Shown: piece after piece, positions 47,495-59,710 of the stretch
Position numbering within the stretch: the stretch's first letter is position 1
Layout of the letters: every line of letters starts with the position of its first letter
Source of the DNA: Thunnus maccoyii
Lineage: Eukaryota; Chordata; Actinopteri; Scombriformes; Scombridae
Length of the DNA stretch: 64,000 nt
Assembly (NCBI RefSeq): GCF_910596095.1
Contig: NC_056545.1
Location: forward strand, 27,365,067-27,429,066
Direction of reading: 5' to 3'
Notes under the pieces: generated by a model
What the model saw: only the letters and a program-made list of their open reading frames with translations
The model's database searches: none
Told to the model about the DNA's origin: nothing
Translations under genes and position numbers: made by a program

Positions 47495-47977
47495 TTTAAG
47501 TGAAGGGGAGGGTTAGATGAAAATATTATGCTGGGGAGGGTCTTGCTTTCTGAGCAAATGAAATATAGGATTCAGCACCACTCCCCAGCCCTATCATTTT
47601 TGTACTGTCCCTTATGATCTGTCCCTATAGACTGACCTTGGGAAACATCACATAAACAAGAAAGAGGAATAAAAACTAATGGCCGTTTCCATATTCCATA
47701 CAGTGATCCCCTAACAGAAAAAAAAATCATATAGTCGGACACACACACACAGTATTCTTGTTGTTGAACACACAAAATTAGGAGAAAATTATCTTCTACT
47801 TTCAAAGTTCTGACAGAATAAATATCGTGCTGTGGGAATATTAAAATGTGGCATTTCCGTTTATGACAGAAACACAGCTCACATGTCTCATTTAACCGAA
47901 AGATTCCGGCTTACACCTGATGCAGAGGTGAGGGGCAGGAATGGTCAATAATTGCTAGGTATTTTTCACAGTTCATG

Positions 47978-47983
47978 CACGTG
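47978..47983. promoter_or_regulatory. E-box in dgat2 promoter
   Basis: CACGTG within GCACGTGAC, 340 bases before the dgat2 ATG, followed 10 bases later by a TTAAATA box (47994-48000) that could act as a TATA element. Lipogenic bHLH factors (USF, ChREBP/MLX, SREBP1) use such E-boxes. Occupancy is not shown by sequence. Confidence 0.4.
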
Positions 47984-48211
47984 ACTTGCGCCCTTAAATA
48001 CAGAGAGTGAGGCTCAGCAGCCACACACCGCTGCTCCCCGCTTCCCACCTGCAGGCCTACGTGTTGCTGAACAGGGAGATCGCCCTCACGTCCGCAGACT
48101 CCTTGGAACATTACTAATACATTTTTCAACTCACTTGTCTCCGTCTGTGGCTCCTCCCCGCACTCATTAAATGCCCGCTCGGCGCTTCAGTCTGTGCAGT
48201 TGAAGGCAGTC

Positions 48212-48229
48212 ATGACCGAGGGGCTGTAA
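48212..48229 (+). promoter_or_regulatory. Five-codon upstream ORF in the dgat2 leader
   Basis: ATG ACC GAG GGG CTG TAA lies 85 bases before the dgat2 start codon, in the presumed 5' UTR. Its ATG has GTC upstream (G at -3) and A at +4, a moderate context. A short uORF of this kind commonly lowers translation of the main frame. Confidence 0.4.
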
Positions 48230-48314
48230 GGTTGGACTTCTATCATCTTGACAGCAAGCAAAAACATCTGAGCTCTTCTTTTCGGGCACTCTCACCATCC
48301 AAGAAGCCTCAGCT

Positions 48315-48354
48315 ATGAAGACCATTCTTGCTGCATACTCAGGCGTCCTCAAAG
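48315..48354 (+). CDS. dgat2: dgat2 exon 1
   Basis: 40 bases, ATG to AAAG|GTAAGA. It encodes MKTILAAYSGVLK. The first intron is about 1.7 kb and contains a long poly-T (49988-50008) close to its acceptor. Confidence 0.92.
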
Positions 48355-51300
48355 GTAAGACGCTTTTAGCTGGAATATGCTGGAACAAGAGCTGCAGCAA
48401 GCAAACAGACATAGGTGGTCAAACAAATCAGAAGTCGTTCCTGGAAGAGGTCAGCAGGACATGAAACACGCCAGTTTTTATCAGTCAAGCGTTGTGCTCT
48501 ATGTAAAGCACGTTTGTTGTAAAAGGAGCCATACAAACAACATGATATCATCACTAGTATTACAACAACAGTAAGCATTTTAGAGGGATATAGCAGAAGT
48601 GCCACAGACCTTTAAGTGTGGGTAAGTCATATTCATCACAATTTCAAAAATCATTTTAACATTTAAAAAAATCAAAAAAAAAAAAAGTGCAAACATCATT
48701 ATTATGTACCTCAAAGAAACTGCAATTGCAAGTGATAATATAGGGGATAAAACAGTCTTTACAATAAAGTGAAGGGGAAACGTTCACTGCGCATTATCAC
48801 AATTATTGAGTTGTGGTCTGTGGCTGTCTCCCTTGCAACCTGATTTTTCACATTTTCAAGTTTTTCTGCAGTTGAAATGTTTTAAAGTTTAGTCAAATTA
48901 AGGATTAATTGTGACTGTGCTAAAAAAAATGAACCTTTCAACTGGAAAAACTATTCTGCGACATGTGCTACATGGTTTTATGATGCAACCTCGCCTTGTC
49001 AAGCTCCGCTTTACCGAGAAAGTGACAATTTTCTGCTCTGTGGGAACAGAAATTCACATTTTTCAATTTACAAATATAAGAAGTTTAAATGAGTTGATAA
49101 TGGTGACAGCTCAGGAACATGTCAACATCTGTCTCAGTGGCCGTGGAAGTGGACTGTGCAGCTGGAGATGAGTCCAGCTGTGCAGTAAGGCAGTTACACT
49201 GAACCTGTGCAGTAACTTGTAAACCCTGTGGAGCTTATTTCTTCAATATTTAAGTCATGCAACAGTCTACACACACCAGTAAGAGACAGGATGGCTTTTG
49301 AAAGAAAGCACATGATCCACCTGGTTGCTCCACCTGCAGGACATGGTGGTGTTTGTTTACTCCTCTCTCTGGGACCAGTTTGACCTAAAGTGGGCAGATG
49401 TAGCTATGAACTAGTCAAAGATTGTATCTTGGCCAAATCTGTCTCTCTCCATCAGTCACTGGCGCAGATTCAAGCAGTGATAGTCTTAAGGAGTCATAGC
49501 ATCATAGTTTACAGGTATTACCACCAGCAGCCTGGTGCTGGGTTATTTTCAGTGTGCACAGATGGGATTAGACGACAGTGTTTTCCTGGAGGGGAGATCT
49601 TCTTATTGGCTCTCAGTGCTTCGAGCGCTTTAGTCGCCCCTAATGTGTCTGTTACTTTATGCTTCCTCTTTGCACACGATCTCTTCACATGTTGCTGCGA
49701 GGCTTTACTTTCATGGGCTGGTGATTGAAAAGTGCTGGTGAGTAGCTGAGGCTGTGTGTCTGTGCTCGGCCGTAACGCAGGCTGATGTACAGTAGGGCAG
49801 ATTGCTCGTATCATCCTCACTGTGTTCTAGGAATGTTCACACGGGCACTAGGAAAGTATTATTAGGAGTGTGTTAACTGCATCTTTTCAGTAAGATTCAT
49901 TAGCATGTGCTTCTGTTTAAATGTCTGTAACTGTGTATTAAATAATAATCCAGCAACATGGATATTTGACAACTTTGATTAAACTCTTTTTTTTTTTTTT
50001 TTTTTTTTAATTTTTTGCTCTGTTGTCTCTTTATTTTGTCTCCAGGTACCGGCTCCAGCATCCTCTCTGCCCTGCAGGACCTGCCATTGGCTTTTTGGCC
50101 CTGCAGATCCAAGATGGAGAAACATCTGCAGGTCATCTCTGTGCTGCAGTGGGTCATCAGCTTCTTAACCATGGGTAAGAGAGAGAGAGAGAGAGAGTGT
50201 GTGTGTGTTTGTGTGTGTGTGCCGCTGCGTGTTTAATTTAAGCCATAAGAAAGCAAAGAAACCTAGAAGATTTAGCTTGTAGTCTCATTAGTCTCATAAT
50301 AAGGAGGTCAGATCACTAAGCTGCACACATACTTGTTAAAGACCCCTGGGATTTCTCTCTCCTGATTGCCATCATTGACAACAAATTTTAGCCTTTAAAC
50401 GCATTTAGGTATGACAGTCCTTTTCTGCTCAAACGTCTCTCCTCTCTCCTTCCAGGTGCTTGCTGCACTCTGCTGTTGATCTACATGTTCTGCACTGACT
50501 GCTGGCTTATCGCTGCCATTTATACCGCCTGGCTCATCGTTGACTGGAACACCCCGAAACAAGGTGATACATTAAAGATGTCAATCAAAAATCACTGTGA
50601 TGGTTTGAGTTTGACCCCCATGTAAAGAAAGACTTCTAGTTTGATGATGATGAAGAATTGGTTGGATGATGCATTTTTGCATCTAAAAATGCTACACTGG
50701 TCGATATTTACATGTGAAGGTTAAAATGTCAAATGGTGTGAATGAATGAAAGACTTGATTTGGACATCAGCGTGCAAATGAATAAAGGGGGGGACTAACC
50801 TCTATGACGTAAGCAGTGGGTAACATACTCTGTAATGATTAGCACAGACAATGACTGCATTCTGTTTTAGAGAATGTTTGAATGTTTCTTTAGGCCTGAA
50901 ATGGTTTGCATCTGAGATAACAGATTTGTCAGGGCTTTTTTTTTTTTTTTTTACATGTGATTGTAAAGCTAGAGGGAGTTTGTTTAGTGCTGAAACACAC
51001 AGCAATCAAGAGAAAATTAATTGACAACAATTTGGGTAATTGATCAATGGTTTAAGGAATTTATTATTCATAAAAATAAATATGAGAATTTGCTATTTTT
51101 GCTATAACTATTTTGTTTTTTAGCCGAATAAAACACTTTTTAGACATAATTATGAATTGCCTAAATGATCAATTCATCAAAATGATAATCAACAACAATC
51201 AACATTAATTGCTAATGAAAATAATCGTTTAGTTTCAAGGTGTAATGGAGTGATTTCTAATCTGTATTTTCCTCCTCAGGCGGCAGGAGGTCCTCTTGGG

Positions 51301-51814
51301 TGAGGAACTGGACAGTGTGGACATATTTCCGAGACTACTTCCCAGTCAGGGTATGTAACTTTGTCAATTTATTGATGCACCATTGCTAATGTCTCCAGCC
51401 CCAACCTTGAAAACTCAAGGGCGAACCTTGGAAACCTGCTCAGCTTCTGTGCATTTTGCTGATTTTGCACAAAAGAAGTTCACTCATGTCTTATAGCTCC
51501 TGCTGAGCAAAGTCACTATTGTATGATTTGAACTAGTTCATTGATCTCCAGTCGTACACCAGGTTGACATCATAGATAAGTTTATCAGGGGTGGATCGGG
51601 TATCAGCTATCCGCTCCATGCTGTTCCTTGTCCTGTGTTGATTATGATGAGGGCTTGACGTTGGTTGGGAGTTTTAGACTTTGTCCCACCTGATAGGCCA
51701 AGGAGCAGCTTTTTTTTTTTTTTTTTTTTTTTTTTTCCTCATGTATCTGTCACTTCATATTTTAGATGAGAGGACAATGCTGGTCCAGGCTAAAGGGGAG
51801 AGCATCATTGCAAA

Positions 51815-51874
<60 letters not shown>

Positions 51875-54800
51875 GCATGCAGGGGAAAGTAAAGTAGCTG
51901 TGCATGACTGCTATTGAAAAAGCCAAGAGTCAAAGTTGGAGTGTGTTTTTTAAAGGGAAGGAGTCTGAGATATTCTGCATCATCACTTTTATTCAGACAG
52001 ATATGTGTTACTTGTGATATCAAAGAAAAAAAACAACCACTGACTATGTTTCAGTTCATGAAACCACTTCAGTGATCACTTTACTCAGGTTTTGATGAGC
52101 TTATCCTCTGTATACAGAGCAGAATCCAGAGTGCTGAGTAATTCAAGGGGGAGGAATTTCAAGTCCTACTCTTTGCAGCTGAACTTTGCTCGTCACATTG
52201 ATCTGTAAGTCTGTGTGCCATGTAGCTGTGTGTGATCTGTGTACCAAGATGGGTTGATGAGATAATACTTTGGTCACCCATACACTTGGTGCCAGCTGGC
52301 TCTCCTGTGTCACTTTATGAAATCTCAATATTGCTGCAAGAAATAAATTAGATGTTTTTTGCTGGTGTGAAAAGTTTTCAGTGTTGAAATGTTAGTTACT
52401 GGCTACCGACATATGCTGAAGTCTGTAGTTGAAGGTTCATCTCTGGTAGCAGTTCAGTTTAAAGGTGCATTAAGTGGGAGTTTTACTGTCCCATAGCTCA
52501 AAATAACCAGAATTTACTATAACTGCAGGGGCATCAATTTATTATAGGGCAAGACTTCTCTATCTATTGTTCTTTATCTACATATGACTATTATTCATAT
52601 GAGTTGGAACCCTTCTGGACAAAGTCTAAACCAGCCTTTAAATTGAATGGAGGACTGTAGGAAGTTGGGAGTGTGACTGTTATGAAAACAGTTACATGAA
52701 AGTCTGTGCAAATCTTAACACTAGAAACAAAGACTCCTCTGTAATATTGATGCTTATTCGCAGTGACCAGTGAATCTAGTCCTGTCTCCTCCAACTATAC
52801 AGTTAGAAGTGTGAAATGTCAGCAGTCTCTCTCTCGGTCCCACTGTTATCTCTTCACATCTGCCATGCCAGCCAGGTGGAGTCCTGCGGTACTATGGGGA
52901 TCCTGAATGTGATCTCATTTGCTAATGTGGTTATGTAACTGTTGTGTTTGACTAGCTCCTGAGGGAGCTTTGTGTACACATTGTGATGGATCTAAGTCTA
53001 CAGTGCAGATCAGTGCACAGTTACATTTTCTTATGAGTTTCTTCTTCAGTTTTACAACTTCAATGTGAAACCATTTGAACATTCTTTGCCATTCTTTTGT
53101 TAAAATAATGCTGAATGTTTAGAGTTCTACTTTATTGCTGCCAGTCTGAACAGGTGCACAAGATGTGTACTAGGTCATTATTTTATGACTGCACTTGAGC
53201 AGACAGAGCAGAGTCATGTAGAGTTTTAGCTGATAAGGACGTCCTTGTTCTACTGAAACACATGTGGTGTCCTAAATCCATACTACATACTAATTCTACA
53301 TACTACATACTAACTCTAAGCAGGTTTTGAGTATAATAGTGTGTCTACACTGGAAAAATGACAAAAGTATATTCCACATCATCACATGCATATACAAATG
53401 CATACATACACGTGTACAGTGAAAGTGGCAGTTATGTATTTATGGATTGAAAATGTCATAAAGAAAGTAATTATTATTACAAGTATGTTATGTAATGCAG
53501 AACACCATGCTTAAACTACTGAAATTATAGATAAAGCATATTGCTCAAATTCGTGCTGTATACTTTAAACAGTCAGTATGCAGACTAAAAAACCCAGATT
53601 TTTGAGTGTGCTGTTAAAGTACACCATTTTCCCAGAATGCATTGCACGCTGCTCACAGCTGGAAAAAAAAGAAAACATTTTCCCGTCTTTGTTAAGTTTT
53701 TAACTGAAAGTGACTTTCTAAATTTGCAGTTTGCATTTGCACAGTGCTTTCATTGCATCGTTTTAGAGCTGAACAAAAATAATCCATTGACAGAAAATTA
53801 AAAATAAAATTGTATTTATCATTTAAGTCATTTTTCAAGCAAAGATGACAAACATTCATGATTCCAGTTTCCTAAATATGAAGATTAGTTGCTTTTCTGC
53901 TTTTAAAACATTGTAAATTGAATTTTAAGGGGGGGTTTTGGCTGTTGGTCAGACAAAGCAATTGAACTTAAAATGTCACTTTGGGCTTTAGCAAACTGTG
54001 ATTAGTGTTTTTCACATTTTATAGACCAAGCAATTGATTAATAATTGGCAAATTAAAAACAAAAATGATTTTTAGTGGGAGCCCTACATCATTCCCTGTT
54101 GGTATAGAATGGTAAAGTATGTAGATGTCTTGTATACTAAGTGTATAAAAGTGTATACTATACAAATTCTTATAATTATAAGTTTATTTGTACAGCACTT
54201 CTTAAAACAATATGTTATATAAAATCAACGAGACAGGAACTAGTAAAACACCAGGCATGAGATTAGTGTTCACTGTATACTGTGTAGTACTGTAGACAAT
54301 ACTATACATTGTATGTATTTTGTATGGAATTGGGACACAGCCGCTGTTCTCAAGCCTTTTATCCATAATGCTCACTAAAATGGCTTTCTCATATCAGATG
54401 TTCCTGGAGTAGCAATGTGCCCCTCATATGGAAATCAGCCTCACACTGGTCCTCTTTGTGCTATTGTCCTTCAGCTAATTAAAACCCACAACTTGCTGCC
54501 CAGCCGGAACTACATATTTGGCTACCATCCCCATGGCATCTTCTGTTTCGGTGCTTTCTGCAACTTTGGGACGGAGGCCACAGGCTTCTCCAAGAAATTC
54601 CCAGGCATCAAGCCCTCCCTGGCCACCCTGGCAGGGAACTTCCGCTTGCCCGTCCTTCGGGACTACCTGATGTCTGGAGGTGAGATGATTTGACAAGCCG
54701 TGGGGTCTCACTTGAGTTCTTAAAACGTCTGCTAATGCTGATAACTGTATCTGTAAGAGACCAGACCTTTGTCCTATTGCACAGCAGAAAGGGCTTCTAT

Positions 54801-57789
54801 TTACTTGGAGCTGCTGATTTATAGAGCTTTAGGTGTTCTGTTCTGAAGGGCTGTTTGCTCTTCGGGCTTCGTCTTTGCCCAAAGATACTGTTTATACTCT
54901 CTGAGGTTACTATAGGTTATTGTACATGTACATGTTGTTTCAAAATGTTCCAACAGCCCTCATAGGATTTTATTTTGGTCTTTCTTGTTGTGTGGTATGT
55001 AGGTGTAAACAGACCTAACAACTAGTTCACTAGTTCAAGTGTAATCATACTCTTTCCACATCTTTTTTTTCTTCCTCTCAGGAATCTGCCCAGTGAACAA
55101 GAACTCTATCGACTACCTGCTGTCTCGAAACGGGACGGGAAACGCTGTGGTCATCGTCGTGGGAGGAGCAGCAGAGTCTCTGCACTGTGCACCGGGCATG
55201 AATTCTGTCACCCTTAAAAATCGTAAAGGCTTCGTGAGGGTGGCCTTACAGAAAGGGTGAGCTTGAGTGCACAACATTCAGACACAAGGACACGTGCAGT
55301 AACGGTGCCTAAACACAACCTTGACCAATTCTGTTTTGAACATGGAAATGTTACTCTCGGGGCCGCAGTGACTGAGTGGAATGAATAAAACCTAGATTAT
55401 CACTTGCAGAAAGGTTGAAATTACCTCACAGAGAGCATTGGCAAATCTGCTATGAATGTGCAGTTCCTCATGAAGCTTTGAACTCCTTGAGGCATTCGGT
55501 ACCATTTTGGACAGAGTTTGAGAGCTGGCATCAGGACGCCCAAAGCATCGCATTAATCACAATAACAAACTGTACTATAACCTGGAAGTGGTCCAGGTTT
55601 GTCTTGTGAACCCAAACAAGCCTGATACCCTCTTAAATATAGCTGAGGATTATCACTGGGTTCACCTTTTCCAAAGAAGCTTAGTGTGCTAGAAAAGACA
55701 TGCAGTTATGTAGGACTTCACTCATAACTAGGTTAGCATGAAAGTAAGCTGAAATAAGCCAAGGCTGTGAGTTGAGGCCACATTGGGTCCACTTCCTGGA
55801 ACTTTTACAGCTTGGTTTTGATGCCAAAGCCAGTTGAATAATGACTCAAGTTGTTTTTATATGGAAGATGGAGTAAAAAGTGCAATTCTAAGCTATATAA
55901 TCAAAAATTTAACAAAATAGACCTTCATTTCTTTCACCTTGTTCAAAGTAGTGTTTACAGTGCACTGAATTTTCTGGTTGCTGTCTTAAAATCCACTTTG
56001 CAGATGGCAAGTGATATAGAACAATGGTTCTTAACTCAGGACCCCACAGGGAGATGATCTACAAACTTGGCAAGAAGAACAACAATATTTGTTTGCTCCA
56101 CAAAATTATGTTTATTTTATGGGATATTTATCTTTTTTCTTATTTCTTGTAAAATACTAAATATAAAATATATTTTTATCGATTCAGTCCTTGAAAATAT
56201 TGAATATTTTGAAAATATTCAAGTGAAACAGTCTGAGTAAATGTAAAATCACTTTATTAGGTACTCACAGCCCATAGAAATATATAAGCTTCAATGAAGG
56301 GTTGTCAGTTGACTTTGTATTGTTTTGGTTTTTTTAAGGGTCACAAACCAAAGGTTGGGAACCACTGGTGTAGATGATGCTCTATGGATCGGTTTAATGA
56401 AAAAAGTAAAATTGTGTGAACTATTTAGTCAGTCTGAACAGGTAAAATGTTACATTTCAAGCTGGCCACTGATGATGTAACATGACAGAATATAAATCCA
56501 CAATGTTTCCTGATAACATAAATCTTTTCACAATTGTACTGTATCTAGCCAAGACAAAAACTGTTTGACTCAACTAACTGTTGACTAATGATGAAGCTGA
56601 CTATTAACCCAGATATGGAAAATGTCTATGCTTTCGCAACTGGAAGCTTAAACAGTCAGCCTACGTGACAAGTGACAAGTAAGCTAAACTGATTCATGAT
56701 GATTAACACGTTTCATACAAGCCTAAACAAAAGCAGCTGCTTTTGGATTTTTTTCTTTTGCAACTTCAGTTGGCTTGTCAGTGATGATGTAGTCTACTTA
56801 GCCAGACTGTCCTCACTTTGTTTTAGCACTGTGCCAACGTGATGCAGAGACCGCTGTGTTAAATCTAAACTATTCAGTTCTGGATTGTCACTGATGTGTC
56901 ATGCATTAGACTGAGCCTTCTAGTATGATACCTGTTTTACAGATATGGCTGTAATAAAACAATAAAATATCAAGGCATATAATTTAGGCTATATAAACAA
57001 TGGTGCAACAAGTCCGCAAAATTTGTTTTAACAGTGTAGAAAGTGAAAAGAGGTATCTCAAATGATTTCTCTGTCACTTAGGACCTTTTCATTGTTATAG
57101 ATTTTTTAATTCTTGGCATTGGGGACATTTTTCTTTGCTTCCTCAGGGCTGACTTGGTTCCAGTGTATTCCTTTGGAGAAAACGATGCCTACAAGCAGGT
57201 GATCTTCGAGGAGGGGACCTGGTGGAGAGCTCTCCAAAAGAGGTTACAGAAGATCTTAGGCTTTGCCCCGTGCGTTTTCCATGGATGTGGCCTCATCTTT
57301 GGCAACTCGTGGGGCATCGTACCATATTGCAAGCCAATCACCACCATAGGCAAGTTTATCTACTAATGTTTGGTTTGCGTGTATATCCAGATTTGCAGAT
57401 GTACAGATTAGGGTTATCTTTAAAAATGTCAACAACTCTGCTATTACAGTTCAGTTTAATACAGGACAGTGACCAACAAACAGTTAACAGATTAACAGAA
57501 CAGATGGTCAATATTTGCTTTGTCCAACCTCAAGAGTGTATTAATGGTTAACACTGAAGGTTCTGACAATTTCAATTTAAGTTTCTTTGATTAACCCTTT
57601 GTTCTAATCTTCCTCTTGTTCTTTTTAATTATAGTTGGGGAACCAATCACAGTGCCAAAAATTGAGGATCCAACTGATGAGATGGTGGATCTGTACCATG
57701 CAATGTATGTTAAGTCCCTGCAGTGCCTTTTTGACAAGTACAAGACCCGCTTTGGCCTGAAAGAAAGTGATCCCCTGTACATTCAGTGA
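48315..57789 (+). CDS. dgat2: Diacylglycerol O-acyltransferase 2
   Basis: ER and lipid-droplet enzyme that catalyses the last step of triacylglycerol synthesis, acyl-CoA plus diacylglycerol. Exons: 48315-48354, 50046-50174, 50456-50563, 51280-51350, 54475-54679, 55082-55256, 57147-57349, 57635-57789; phases close and give 361 residues. The start MKTILAAYSGVLKG matches human MKTLIAAYSGVLRG; the human insert after it (ERQAEADRSQ...) is absent, which explains 361 rather than 388. Visible: GSSILSALQDL, two membrane segments (FLTMGACCTLLLIYMF and the IAAIYTAWLIVDW strand), catalytic HPHG at 134-137 in YIFGYHPHGI, RDYFP, FPGIKPSLATLAGNFR, IVVGGAAESL and VYSFGEN. The intron after exon 7 has a GC donor. 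It is the tandem paralogue of mogat2, with matching exon lengths. Confidence 0.96.
50046..50174 (+). CDS. dgat2: dgat2 exon 2
   Basis: Acceptor TCTCCAG|GT and donor ATGG|GTAAGA; 129 bases. It encodes GTGSSILSALQDLPLAFWP, then KHLQVISVLQWVISFLTMG, the first membrane segment. A GA/GT microsatellite follows the donor directly (50176-50222). Confidence 0.95.
50456..50563 (+). CDS. dgat2: dgat2 exon 3
   Basis: Acceptor TTCCAG|GT and donor CAAG|GTGATA; 108 bases. It encodes the second membrane segment (LLIYMFCTDCWLIAAIYTAW) and DWNTPKQ. Confidence 0.95.
50990..51240 (-). repeat. 'GCTGCAACTAACGATTA' family copy, inverted
   Basis: In the intron before dgat2 exon 4. ATAATCGTTTAGTTTCAAGG near the right end and repeated AATTGATCAATGG / ATGATCAATTCATC motifs match the family of 20551-20800 in reverse. 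A decayed third copy is at about 53955-54095. Confidence 0.5.
51280..51350 (+). CDS. dgat2: dgat2 exon 4
   Basis: Acceptor CTCCTCAG|GC and donor AGG|GTATGT; 71 bases. It encodes GGRRSSWVRNWTVWTYFRDY and FPVR. In mogat2 this segment is fused to the preceding exon. Confidence 0.95.
51710..51872 (+). repeat. Poly-T and CA microsatellite
   Basis: A 27-base T run at 51710-51736 and an almost pure (CA)n at 51816-51872, about 28 repeats, in dgat2 intron 4. Likely length-polymorphic. Confidence 0.95.
54475..54679 (+). CDS. dgat2: dgat2 exon 5 (catalytic HPHG)
   Basis: Acceptor CCTTCAG|CTA and donor GGAG|GTGAGA; 205 bases. It encodes LIKTHNLLPSRNYIFGYHPH, GAFCNFGTEATGFSKKFPG and NFRLPVLRDYLMSG, very close to human DGAT2. 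Confidence 0.97.
55082..55256 (+). CDS. dgat2: dgat2 exon 6
   Basis: Acceptor CTCTCAG|GA and donor AAAGG|GTGAGC; 175 bases. It encodes GICPVNKNSIDYLLSRNGTG, VVIVVGGAAESL and LKNRKGFVRVALQKG. Confidence 0.97.
56022..56368. mobile_element. hAT-like non-autonomous element
   Basis: Ends CAATGGTTCTTAACTCAGG and AAGGTTGGGAACCACTG are imperfect inverted repeats of the same group as 45457-45713. It may be interrupted by a 'CTTTATTAGGTAC' transposon end near 56250. In dgat2 intron 6. Confidence 0.5.
57147..57349 (+). CDS. dgat2: dgat2 exon 7, followed by a GC donor
   Basis: Acceptor TCCTCAG|G; 203 bases. It encodes ADLVPVYSFGENDAYKQV, FEEGTWWRALQKRL, FAPCVFHGCG and PYCKPITTI. The exon must end at ATAG|GCAAGT for the reading frame to join exon 8 (57635) as ITT-I-VGEPIT; no GT donor fits here. 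Confidence 0.93.
57635..57789 (+). CDS. dgat2: dgat2 exon 8
   Basis: Acceptor AATTATAG|TT; 155 bases to TGA. It encodes VGEPITVPKIEDPT, MVDLYHAMYVKSLQCLFDKY and a C-terminus ESDPLYIQ. Confidence 0.96.
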
Positions 57790-59155
57790 AAGAACAAAGG
57801 GGGCCCCATGGAAGCTCTGAACATGGAGAACTGTGGAAACATCTTCAGACCCCTCTGCCCCCCTTCCCCTCCCTATCCCTGTCCAATCTTGGTGCCCAGT
57901 TTGGATCATCTTTGGATTCCAAACTCTACACCTGAGCACATTTGCTAAAGAAACTTTTGCTTTCTGCGTTGTCTCACACATACACACAAACACTGGCATA
58001 GTTCCCTCTCAGGAAATGGCAGGGTTGAAGAAATAGAGGCCTCTCCCTGCTGCTGTCACCAGGTTAAACAGTCTTGGTTGGACCAACAGACAAGTTTCAC
58101 TGAATCCCACATCAAAATGTGCCTTTTGTATCTATTTTTATTTTTCAGTGAAGGCATCAAGTTTGGGCTGTCTTATCAGTGCAGAGGGGGCTCCACTAGA
58201 TGGAGCTGGAAGGTAACATGCAGGACTGCCAAAAGAAGTGCCAATGTTTTCGTTAACTCATTCATTCAAGTAATTCTCCCTTTTATGATCCTATTATATG
58301 CTAAACGCACAAACAATGCAAATGAAAGGTACTACTTTATTAATGGGATAATGAGCCCAAAGGTTAATTGTGCCAAAGACCTATGTTGTCCCCTCACACA
58401 CATGTGTTTCTAATGCATGAAAGCTGAAAATGAAGGAATTCTACTCGGTAGATTCATATTGTGAATGCACAATACATGTGCCTGTGATTGTATGATGCCA
58501 TAAAGTATTAATTGTATTCTGCAGAGAGGAAAAAAAAGCCCATTTTAGTGCTTGTCTCTAAATGAATATTTCTGATGCACTTTTTGTATTGCTGATTACC
58601 TTCTGAGGTTTTTTTTGTCTCAAGAAAAATGCCTTTGATATGAGAATTATCCAAGACGGTCGTTGTGCTGCTTGGCTTGATTTTCCTTTCTTGTCCTACT
58701 GGTGTCCAGGTCTGGATGGGTGTGTCTTTTCTATGCAGTGAAAACTACAGCAATGTCTTGTATCTTCAACTGTTTTGGGAAGTTTTTAGCTGCATTTGAA
58801 GAAGATCACGTAGTTTTGTGGGTGAAAATCCTGATGTTTGATGATTCCAGTGTACAGTGGATCTCTTTGTATCCGTGCCAAGGGTGATAATTGAAAAGGA
58901 AAGAACGACAGACAATAATGCCTTATTGCTGGTAATATATTATATTTGAGGGTGTCACTTGTACTTATTTAAAATAAGAGTATGTGGGTGTGGGATATAT
59001 ACTGGGAATCATCAAAATAAGTGAGCTTGTGTCATGTTATGAAGGTGGATGGTGAATTATAAGATTGTCATTGTCAGAAGAATGTCCTCCGGTTTCACCG
59101 TTGTGACTTATAAAGAGCAGTGTAATCCCTGTGCAATAAATTTGCAAGCAATAAA
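57790..59155 (+). terminator. dgat2 3' UTR with two AATAAA signals
   Basis: AATAAA at 59135-59140 and again at 59150-59155, 1.35 kb after the stop, are the first close pair of canonical signals, and no repeat interrupts the stretch. No gene was found within it. GT-rich sequence (GATGTGTGTGTTGTGTGTC) follows at about 59237, fitting a downstream element. Confidence 0.6.
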
Positions 59156-59710
59156 CAGAGTGAGACCTGTCTATATGATGAATGACATCATCTGCCTGCC
59201 GATATTTAAATTAAACTTTTGTATGTTTTCAGACGGAGATGTGTGTGTTGTGTGTCTTGTTTTTGGACACTTTTCCATGATGTTCTGCCATGTTCTTTTC
59301 TCCAGTTTACTTCAGAGGACTACCATCCTTTTTGATTATGACATCTGTGGGGCCATTGTAGGACAAACATGCCCGAGATAATTCAGTGTATACTTCATTG
59401 TTAGGATTAACTCCTTATCTTACAAATTTCCCCTTAAGTAGCTGTAAAGCTGTTTAGAAACATCTTATACAACACTATTTGTGTTTCATATTCAAATACA
59501 AGGCTCCATTGTTCTATGGCTGCATCATTCCATCAAACAGAAATATTTTTTACCAAATTTAATTCTGGCACATTTGGTATCTGTTTAAACTTTGGGATCT
59601 CCACAAAACATAGCTGTGTGGGTTTGAGCACTTTTTGGCTGCACAGTATGAGTTTGTATTGACAGGCTCAGTGGCAGGTGAGTAAAGTTTGATAATAGCA
59701 CTGAAACTGG

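Larger units (their letters stand above)
41941..48314. other. mogat2-dgat2 intergenic region
   Basis: About 6.4 kb. Contents seen: mogat2 3' UTR, a repeat block (42480-43003), a GT microsatellite (43465-43534), a long 'CAGTGGTGGAAAGTAAC' element with a nested hAT-like insert (45213-45914), a broken coiled-coil gene copy (46310-47024), a second hAT-like element (47210-47494) and the dgat2 promoter (about 47900-48314). 43540-45200 shows nothing recognisable. Confidence 0.7.

Noticed and set aside
51681..52023. ORFs across the poly-T and CA microsatellite (poly-Phe, His-Thr or Val-Cys repeats)
   Set aside because: Products of simple repeats within dgat2 intron 4.
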